Shown in pieces: positions 3,728 to 10,521 of a DNA stretch of 10,521 nt (the first letter of the stretch is position 1; every line of letters begins with the position of its first letter). Both the position numbers and the translations under genes were made by a program. The stretch spans positions 1 to 10,521 of the forward strand of contig JAZQKW010000190.1 in NCBI GenBank assembly GCA_045542375.1. Direction: 5' to 3'. The notes beneath the pieces are model-generated. The model had not been told where the DNA came from and ran no database searches. It was given only the letters and a program-made list of their open reading frames with translations. Source of the stretch: Eshraghiella sp045542375. GTDB lineage: Bacteria; Bacillota; Clostridia; Lachnospirales; Lachnospiraceae.

Positions 3728-6700
3728 ATGGAAAAGAACAGATTACGTCCTAAGAATTTCGGTAAAAACATCAGAATGAGTTATTCAAAACAGAAAGAAG
3801 TACTCGATATGCCTAATCTTATCGAAGTGCAGAAGAACTCATATAAGTGGTTTTTAGATGAAGGACTCAAAGAGGTTTTTGAAGACATCTCACCAATCAC
3901 AGATTACAGCGGACATCTTAGTCTGGAATTTGTAGATTTTGTATTATGTGAAGATGATGTAAAGTATTCTATTGAAGAATGCAAAGAGAGAGATGCTACT
4001 TATGCAGCTCCGCTCAAGGCAAAGGTAAGACTTTACAACAAAGAGACAGACGAAATTAAGGAGCATGATATCTTCATGGGAGACCTCCCATTGATGACAG
4101 CTACCGGAACATTCGTAATTAATGGTGCAGAACGAGTAATAGTAAGTCAGCTTGTTCGTTCGCCTGGTATTTATTACGAAATCGGACATGATAAGATTGG
4201 TAAGACCTTATATTCATGTACTGTAATCCCTAACAGAGGTGCGTGGTTAGAGTATGAGACAGACTCTAATGATGTATTTTCGGTGCGTGTAGATAGAACA
4301 AGAAAGGTACCTGTAACAGTGCTTGTAAGAGCTCTTGGTTTTGGTACTAATGCAGAGATTCGCGAGCTTTTCGGTGATGAGCCTAAGATTGAAGCGAGTC
4401 TTCTTAAGGACCCTTCAGTTACAGAGAAGAATCCTAACGGTGGATATGAAGAGGGTCTTTTAGAGTTATATAAGAAGATTCGTCCGGGTGAACCTCTTTC
4501 AGTGGATAGCGCGGAAAGTCTTGTTAATGCAATGTTTTTTGACCCAAGAAGATACGATCTTGCTAAGGTAGGTCGTTATAAATTTAATAAAAAACTTAAC
4601 TTTGTGAACAGAATCACAGGCTTCAAGCTTGCAGAAGACGTAGTTGATATGTCTACAGGTGAAATTATTGCAGCAGCAGGCGATGTTGTATCTAAAGAAA
4701 CAGCTCTTGCTATCCAGAATGCAGCGGTTCCTTATGTATTTCTTGCTGTTGAAGACAGAAAAGTTAAAGTGCTTTCTAATATGATGGTTGATATCACAGC
4801 GCATGTTGATATTACCAAGGAAGAAGCAAAAGAACTTGGAATTACAGAAGCAGTTTACTATCCTGTTCTTAAGAATATCCTTAATGAGAATGAGTCAGCT
4901 GAGGATATTAAGGATGCAATTAAGAAGAATGCCGTAGACCTTGTTCCTAAACATATAACAGTTGATGATATTATTGCGTCTATTAACTACAATATCCACC
5001 TTGAGTATGGTATTGGAACTAAGGATGATATCGATCACCTTGGTAACAGACGTATTCGTGCTGTAGGTGAATTATTACAGAATCAGTACAGAATCGGACT
5101 TTCAAGAATGGAAAGAGTTGTAAGGGAAAGAATGACAACTCAGGACCTTGAAGGTGCGTCACCACAGACATTAATTAACATTAAGCCTGTTACAGCTGCA
5201 GTTAAGGAGTTCTTCGGAAGTTCACAGTTGTCACAGTTTATGGATCAGAATAATCCACTTAGTGAAATTACACATAAGAGACGTCTTTCAGCATTAGGAC
5301 CTGGTGGTCTTTCAAGAGACCGTGCCGGATTCGAAGTTCGAGACGTACATTATACACATTATGGAAGAATGTGTCCTATTGAGACACCTGAAGGACCTAA
5401 CATCGGTCTTATTAACTCACTTGCTACATATGCAAGAATTAATGAGTATGGCTTTGTAGAGGCTCCATATCGTGTTGTAGATAAGACAGATCCTAAGAAT
5501 CCAAGAGTTACAGAGGAAGTTAGATATCTTACTGCAGATGAGGAAGATAATTTCTATGTAGCACAGGCTAATGCTGAATTGGATGAGAACGGATATTTTG
5601 TAAGAAATACAGTATCAGGTCGTTATAAAGAAGAGACATCAGAGTTCGAGAAGAGCAAGATTGACTTAATGGACGTATCACCTAAGATGGTATTCTCAGT
5701 TGCTACATCTATGATTCCATTCCTTCAGAACGACGATGCTAACCGTGCTCTTATGGGATCTAACATGCAGCGTCAGGCAGTACCTCTTTTGACAACAGAT
5801 TCACCTGTTGTTGGTACAGGTATGGAATATAAGGCTGCCGTAGACCCAGGAGCTTGTGTTGTTGCAACAGAAGCCGGTGTGGTTGATAAGGCTACATCTA
5901 CAGAGATTGTAATCAGAAGAGTAGACGGAACTAAGGATGTATATAAGCTTACTAAGTTTGCAAGAAGCAACCAGAGTAACTGCTACAATCAGAAACCTAT
6001 TGTTACTAAGGGTGATATGATTGAGAAGAATCAGGTTATTGCAGACGGACCATCAACATCTAATGGTGAAATTGCGTTAGGTAAGAACCCTCTTATCGGA
6101 TTTATGACATGGGAAGGTTACAACTACGAAGATGCGGTTCTTCTTAGTGAAAGACTTGTAAGAGATGATGTATACACATCAGTTCATATTGAAGAATATG
6201 AAGTAGAAGCAAGAGATACTAAGTTAGGACCTGAAGAGATTACAAGAGAAGTTCCTGGCGTTGGTGATGATGCACTGAAGGACCTTGATGAAAGAGGTAT
6301 CATAAGAATTGGTGCTGAGGTTCGTGCCGGAGACATTCTTGTAGGTAAGGTAACTCCTAAGGGAGAAACAGAACTTACTGCAGAAGAAAGATTATTAAGA
6401 GCTATCTTTGGTGAAAAGGCTAGAGAAGTTAGAGATACATCACTCAGAGTACCACATGGAGAATATGGTATTGTAGTTGATGCGAAGGTATTTACAAGAG
6501 AAAATGGTGATGACCTTAATCCTGGAGTTAACCAGTCAGTTCGTATCTATATTGCCCAGAAGAGAAAGATTTCTGTTGGTGATAAGATGGCGGGACGTCA
6601 TGGTAACAAGGGTGTAGTTTCACGTATTCTTCCTGTAGAAGATATGCCATATCTTCCAAATGGACGCCCACTTGATATCGTATTGAATCCATTGGGTGTA

Positions 6701-7597
6701 CCTTCACGTATGAACATTGGTCAGGTCCTTGAGATTCACTTAAGTCTTGCGGCAAGAGCACTTGGATTTAAGATTTCAACTCCTGTATTTGACGGAGCTA
6801 ACGAAAGTGATATCATGGATACACTTGATCTTGCTAATGATTATGTAAATATGGAATGGGATGAGTTCAAGACAAAATGGGAAGATAAGATTGATGCAGA
6901 TCTTATGAAATATCTTGGCGATAACCTTGACCATAGAGCAGAATGGAAGGGTGTGCCTATCTCAAGAGATGGTAAGGTAAGACTTCGTGATGGTAGAACA
7001 GGTGAATATTTTGACAGTCCTGTAACAATCGGACACATGCATTATCTTAAACTTCATCACCTTGTTGATGATAAGATTCATGCACGTTCAACAGGTCCTT
7101 ACTCATTAGTAACACAGCAGCCACTTGGTGGTAAAGCGCAGTTTGGTGGACAGCGTTTTGGAGAAATGGAAGTATGGGCACTTGAAGCATATGGTGCGTC
7201 ATATACACTTCAGGAAATCCTTACAGTTAAGTCAGATGACGTTGTAGGACGTGTTAAGACATATGAGGCAATTATTAAGGGTGATAATATTCCTGAACCA
7301 GGTATTCCTGAGTCATTCAAGGTACTCCTTGAAGAATTAAGATCTCTTGGTCTTGATGTTAAGGTACTTGATGAAGAAGGACAGGAAGTAGACATTAAAG
7401 AAAATATCGGATATGCAGATGAGGAATCATCTAATATATCTGAGCTTAACGATAAGCAGGCATATGGATACGAAGAGCCTCTGGGACAGTACGGATTCCA
7501 GAAACAGGAATTTGTAGGCGAAGAGCTTGAAAGCATAGAAGATGATATCGACGAATACGATATGTATGCTGATGAAATGTATGATGGTGAAGAATAG
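3728..7597 (+). CDS. rpoB: DNA-directed RNA polymerase subunit beta
   Basis: The beta subunit forms one jaw of the RNA polymerase core and part of its active site. It has 1289 residues from ATG 3728. The rifampicin pocket begins GSSQLSQFMDQNN. D506, H516 and S521 match E. coli D516, H526 and S531, so none of these common resistance positions is changed. Active-site E801-D802 (in GYNYED) and K953/K961 (in DKMAGRHGNK) correspond to E. coli E813-D814 and K1065/K1073. GQRFGEMEVWALEAYGA near the C-terminus is the anchor that contacts beta prime. No enterobacterial-type lineage inserts are evident. Beyond the core, about 70 residues form a tail; its last 33 residues hold 15 Asp/Glu and one Lys. It has its own promoter after a partial terminator. 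rpoC starts 14 nt after the TAG. Confidence 0.98.
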   Translation: MEKNRLRPKNFGKNIRMSYSKQKEVLDMPNLIEVQKNSYKWFLDEGLKEVFEDISPITDYSGHLSLEFVDFVLCEDDVKYSIEECKERDATYAAPLKAKVRLYNKETDEIKEHDIFMGDLPLMTATGTFVINGAERVIVSQLVRSPGIYYEIGHDKIGKTLYSCTVIPNRGAWLEYETDSNDVFSVRVDRTRKVPVTVLVRALGFGTNAEIRELFGDEPKIEASLLKDPSVTEKNPNGGYEEGLLELYKKIRPGEPLSVDSAESLVNAMFFDPRRYDLAKVGRYKFNKKLNFVNRITGFKLAEDVVDMSTGEIIAAAGDVVSKETALAIQNAAVPYVFLAVEDRKVKVLSNMMVDITAHVDITKEEAKELGITEAVYYPVLKNILNENESAEDIKDAIKKNAVDLVPKHITVDDIIASINYNIHLEYGIGTKDDIDHLGNRRIRAVGELLQNQYRIGLSRMERVVRERMTTQDLEGASPQTLINIKPVTAAVKEFFGSSQLSQFMDQNNPLSEITHKRRLSALGPGGLSRDRAGFEVRDVHYTHYGRMCPIETPEGPNIGLINSLATYARINEYGFVEAPYRVVDKTDPKNPRVTEEVRYLTADEEDNFYVAQANAELDENGYFVRNTVSGRYKEETSEFEKSKIDLMDVSPKMVFSVATSMIPFLQNDDANRALMGSNMQRQAVPLLTTDSPVVGTGMEYKAAVDPGACVVATEAGVVDKATSTEIVIRRVDGTKDVYKLTKFARSNQSNCYNQKPIVTKGDMIEKNQVIADGPSTSNGEIALGKNPLIGFMTWEGYNYEDAVLLSERLVRDDVYTSVHIEEYEVEARDTKLGPEEITREVPGVGDDALKDLDERGIIRIGAEVRAGDILVGKVTPKGETELTAEERLLRAIFGEKAREVRDTSLRVPHGEYGIVVDAKVFTRENGDDLNPGVNQSVRIYIAQKRKISVGDKMAGRHGNKGVVSRILPVEDMPYLPNGRPLDIVLNPLGVPSRMNIGQVLEIHLSLAARALGFKISTPVFDGANESDIMDTLDLANDYVNMEWDEFKTKWEDKIDADLMKYLGDNLDHRAEWKGVPISRDGKVRLRDGRTGEYFDSPVTIGHMHYLKLHHLVDDKIHARSTGPYSLVTQQPLGGKAQFGGQRFGEMEVWALEAYGASYTLQEILTVKSDDVVGRVKTYEAIIKGDNIPEPGIPESFKVLLEELRSLGLDVKVLDEEGQEVDIKENIGYADEESSNISELNDKQAYGYEEPLGQYGFQKQEFVGEELESIEDDIDEYDMYADEMYDGEE

Positions 7598-7611
7598 AAG
7601 GGAGAGCAGAA

Positions 7612-10521
7612 ATGGCAGAAAATAACAATAACGAAATATATCAGCCGATAACATTCGACTCGATTAAGATTGGTCTTGCATCTCCTGAGAAGATTCTCGA
7701 ATGGTCACACGGAGAAGTATTAAAGCCTGAGACAATCAACTACAGAACACTTAAGCCTGAAAGAGAAGGTCTGTTCTGTGAGAAGATTTTTGGACCAAGC
7801 AAGGACTGGGAATGTCATTGTGGAAAATACAAGAAAGTAAGATACAAAGGTGTTGTCTGTGACAGATGTGGCGTAGAAGTTACTAAAGCAAGTGTACGTA
7901 GAGAGCGTATGGGACACATTAAGCTTGCAGCTCCTGTATCTCATATCTGGTATTTTAAGGGAATTCCAAGCAGAATGGGTCTTATACTTGACCTTTCTCC
8001 AAGAGTTCTTGAAAAAGTATTGTATTTTGCTTCATATATAGTATTGGATCCGGGTGATACAGACTTATCTAAGAAGCAGGTTCTTACAGAAAAAGAATAT
8101 GTAGATGCATACGAGAAATACGGAAGCAGCTTCCGTGTAGGAATGGGTGCAGAATCTATTAAAGAATTACTTGCAGATATTGACCTTGAAAAGGATTCTG
8201 AGGAACTCAAGGCAGAGCTTAAGGATGCATCAGGACAGAAGAAAGCAAGAATTATTAAGAGACTTGAAGTTGTTGAAGCATTTAGAGAATCAGGTAACAA
8301 GCCTGAATGGATGATTCTTGATGTTGTACCTGTAATTCCACCGGATTTAAGACCAATGGTACAGCTTGATGGTGGAAGATTTGCAACTTCAGACTTAAAT
8401 GATTTGTATAGAAGAATTATCAATAGAAATAACCGTCTTGCAAGATTGATGGAATTAGGAGCTCCTGAGATTATCGTTCGTAACGAAAAGAGAATGCTTC
8501 AGGAAGCAGTTGATGCATTAATCGATAACGGTAGAAGAGGACGTCCTGTAACAGGTCCTGGTAACAGAGCATTAAAGTCTTTATCAGATATGTTAAAAGG
8601 TAAACAGGGACGTTTCCGTCAGAATCTTCTCGGTAAGCGAGTTGACTACTCAGGTCGTTCGGTTATCGTAGTTGGACCGGAACTTAAGATTTACCAGTGT
8701 GGTCTTCCAAAGGAAATGGCTATCGAGCTTTTCAAACCATTTGTTATGAAAGAACTCGTTGCTAACGGAACTGCACACAATATAAAGAGTGCTAAGAAGA
8801 TGGTAGAAAAGCTTGAAGTTGAGGTATGGGACGTTCTTGAAGACGTTATTAAGGAACATCCGGTTATGCTTAACCGTGCTCCGACACTCCACAGACTTGG
8901 TATTCAGGCATTTGAACCAATTCTTGTAGAAGGTAAGGCAATTAAGCTTCATCCATTGGTATGTACAGCGTTCAATGCCGACTTCGATGGTGACCAGATG
9001 GCCGTGCATCTTCCATTATCAGTAGAAGCACAGGCAGAATGTCGTTTCCTTTTACTTTCACCTAATAACCTTCTTAAGCCATCAGATGGTGGTCCTGTAG
9101 CAGTACCTTCACAGGATATGGTACTTGGTATTTACTACCTCACACAGGAAAGAGAAGGAGCTAAGGGAGAAGGCAAATTCTTTAAGAATGTTAATGAAGC
9201 AATTCTTGCTTATGAGAATGGAATAATCACATTACATTCTAAGATTATTGTAAGAGTTACATCTGTTGCAGAAGATGGAACAGAGATTTCTACAAATATT
9301 AACTCAACATTAGGAAGATTCCTTTTCAATGAAATTATTCCTCAGGACCTTGGAATCGTTGACAGAAGCATTCCTGGTAACGAGAATAAGCTTGAAGTTG
9401 ATTATTTGGTTAGAAAGAAAGAGTTAAAGAAGATTCTTGAAAAAGTTATTAATACACATGGAGCTACTAAGACAGCAGAAGTACTTGACCTTATAAAAGC
9501 AACAGGTTACAAGTATTCAACAAGAGCTTCTATGACAGTTTCAATTTCGGATATGACAGTACCTGCGGCTAAGAAGGATATGCTTGCTGAAGCAGAGGCA
9601 ACTGTAGATAAGATTATGAAGAACTTCAGAAGAGGTCTTATCACTGAAGAGGAACGTTACAAAGAAGTTGTAGCAACATGGTTCGATACTGACGCAAAGC
9701 TTACAGACGCACTTATCTCAGGACTTGATAAGTATAACAACATCTTTATGATGGCTGACTCAGGTGCCCGTGGTTCTAACCAGCAGATTAAGCAGTTAGC
9801 AGGTATGCGTGGACTTATGGCTGATACATCAGGTAGAACAATCGAACTTCCTATTAAGTCTAACTTCCGTGAAGGTCTTGACGTATTGGAATACTTCATT
9901 TCAGCACATGGTGCCAGAAAGGGTCTTTCAGATACAGCGTTAAGAACAGCCGACTCAGGATACCTTACAAGACGTCTTGTAGACGTTTCACAGGAACTTA
10001 TTATTCGTGAGATTGACTGCTGCGAAGGAAAAGAAATTCCGGGTATGGTAGTTAAGGCATTTACAGAAGGACAGGAAGTAATTGAAAGTCTTAAGGACAG
10101 AGTTACAGGAAGATATCTTGCAGAAAGTATTCTTGATCCTGAAACTGGAGAAGTTCTTATTAAGAAAAATCATATGATTACTCCTAAGAGAGCGGAGATT
10201 ATTGAAAAACTCGGTCTTAAAGAAGTTAAGATTAGAACAGTTCTTTCATGTAAGTCACACCTTGGTGTATGTGCAAAATGTTATGGTGCTAACATGGCAA
10301 CAGGACAGCAGGTACAGGTTGGTGAAGCAGTTGGTATTATCGCTGCTCAGTCAATCGGTGAACCGGGTACACAGCTTACCATGAGAACATTCCACGCCGG
10401 TGGTGTAGCCGGTGATGATATCACACAGGGTCTTCCTAGAGTAGAAGAACTTTTCGAAGCAAGAAAGCCAAAGGGACTTGCAATTATCGCTGAGTTCGGT
10501 GGTATAGCTAAGATAGTTGAG
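7612..10521 (+). CDS. rpoC: DNA-directed RNA polymerase subunit beta prime (3' end cut by window)
   Basis: The catalytic beta prime subunit, open for 970 codons to the window end; about 200-260 C-terminal residues are missing, judged from usual family length. AAGGGAG (7598-7604) precedes the ATG. In order: the first zinc ribbon C68/C70/C83/C86 (CHC...CDRC), the lid/rudder and switch region with LLGKRVDYSGRSVIVVGP, and the metal-binding NADFDGD (455-461) whose D457, D459 and D461 hold the catalytic magnesium. Next are the bridge helix (about 757-794), the second zinc site C803, C880, C887 and C890, and the start of the trigger loop with MRTFHAGG (H928, equal to E. coli H936). The first ligand region of the second zinc site reads DCCEG, a cysteine doublet where many homologues have DCGT. 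The frame is continuous and the gene appears intact. It is translated from the same mRNA as rpoB. Confidence 0.98.
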   Translation, partial: MAENNNNEIYQPITFDSIKIGLASPEKILEWSHGEVLKPETINYRTLKPEREGLFCEKIFGPSKDWECHCGKYKKVRYKGVVCDRCGVEVTKASVRRERMGHIKLAAPVSHIWYFKGIPSRMGLILDLSPRVLEKVLYFASYIVLDPGDTDLSKKQVLTEKEYVDAYEKYGSSFRVGMGAESIKELLADIDLEKDSEELKAELKDASGQKKARIIKRLEVVEAFRESGNKPEWMILDVVPVIPPDLRPMVQLDGGRFATSDLNDLYRRIINRNNRLARLMELGAPEIIVRNEKRMLQEAVDALIDNGRRGRPVTGPGNRALKSLSDMLKGKQGRFRQNLLGKRVDYSGRSVIVVGPELKIYQCGLPKEMAIELFKPFVMKELVANGTAHNIKSAKKMVEKLEVEVWDVLEDVIKEHPVMLNRAPTLHRLGIQAFEPILVEGKAIKLHPLVCTAFNADFDGDQMAVHLPLSVEAQAECRFLLLSPNNLLKPSDGGPVAVPSQDMVLGIYYLTQEREGAKGEGKFFKNVNEAILAYENGIITLHSKIIVRVTSVAEDGTEISTNINSTLGRFLFNEIIPQDLGIVDRSIPGNENKLEVDYLVRKKELKKILEKVINTHGATKTAEVLDLIKATGYKYSTRASMTVSISDMTVPAAKKDMLAEAEATVDKIMKNFRRGLITEEERYKEVVATWFDTDAKLTDALISGLDKYNNIFMMADSGARGSNQQIKQLAGMRGLMADTSGRTIELPIKSNFREGLDVLEYFISAHGARKGLSDTALRTADSGYLTRRLVDVSQELIIREIDCCEGKEIPGMVVKAFTEGQEVIESLKDRVTGRYLAESILDPETGEVLIKKNHMITPKRAEIIEKLGLKEVKIRTVLSCKSHLGVCAKCYGANMATGQQVQVGEAVGIIAAQSIGEPGTQLTMRTFHAGGVAGDDITQGLPRVEELFEARKPKGLAIIAEFGGIAKIVE

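Noticed and set aside
7210..9009. Minus-strand open frames opposite rpoB and rpoC, including 7210-7536, 7941-8423 and 8650-9009
   Set aside because: They lie entirely over highly conserved + strand coding sequence, have no ribosome binding sites or recognisable domains, and reflect codon bias of the opposite strand.

Overview
The window is a stretch of the bacterial 'translation and transcription' supercluster, all on the + strand, in the order rpmG, secE, nusG, rplK, rplA, rplJ, rplL, rpoB, rpoC. Gene order, AT-rich codon use, strong AGGAGG-type ribosome binding sites and protein signatures point to a low-GC Gram-positive of class Clostridia, most likely family Lachnospiraceae. The signatures are a short four-cysteine L33, a NusG ending in an MFGRETPVEL-type KOW, and an RpoB with a long acidic tail. 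Genus cannot be fixed from sequence alone. As in many Clostridia, no methyltransferase gene lies between rplL and rpoB, unlike Bacillus.

Layout: 1-95 holds a weakly supported promoter and the rpmG ribosome binding site. 96-1092 carries rpmG (ribosomal L33), secE (Sec translocon subunit) and nusG (elongation/termination factor) with 15-19 nt gaps. 1093-1222 is a hairpin-rich spacer ending in an L1-binding mRNA mimic. 1223-2401 is rplK-rplA (L11, L1), with a second, geometrically identical L1 mimic directly against the rplA ribosome binding site. 2402-2639 has no gene: it holds a strong extended -10 promoter, an L10 leader, an intrinsic terminator acting as attenuator, and a further hairpin. 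2640-3538 is rplJ-rplL (L10 and L7/L12, the ribosomal stalk). 3539-3727 has a terminator with a short U tract followed by a second promoter of the same architecture as the rplJ one. 3728-7597 is rpoB. 7612 to the window end is rpoC, truncated at 970 codons by the window edge.

The genes supply the ribosomal stalk and stalk base, L1 stalk, RNA polymerase catalytic core, its elongation factor NusG and one translocase subunit. The regulatory logic readable here is autogenous feedback at three points (L1 on rplK and on rplA; L10 or L10-L12 on rplJL), plus partial termination and a new promoter that set RNA polymerase output apart from stalk-protein output.

This is an ordinary, highly conserved core region. 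I see no mobile element, CRISPR array, tRNA or unknown gene, and no undescribed system. The observations worth a second look are all in the untranslated regulatory segments. Minus-strand open frames are shadows of the conserved + strand genes.
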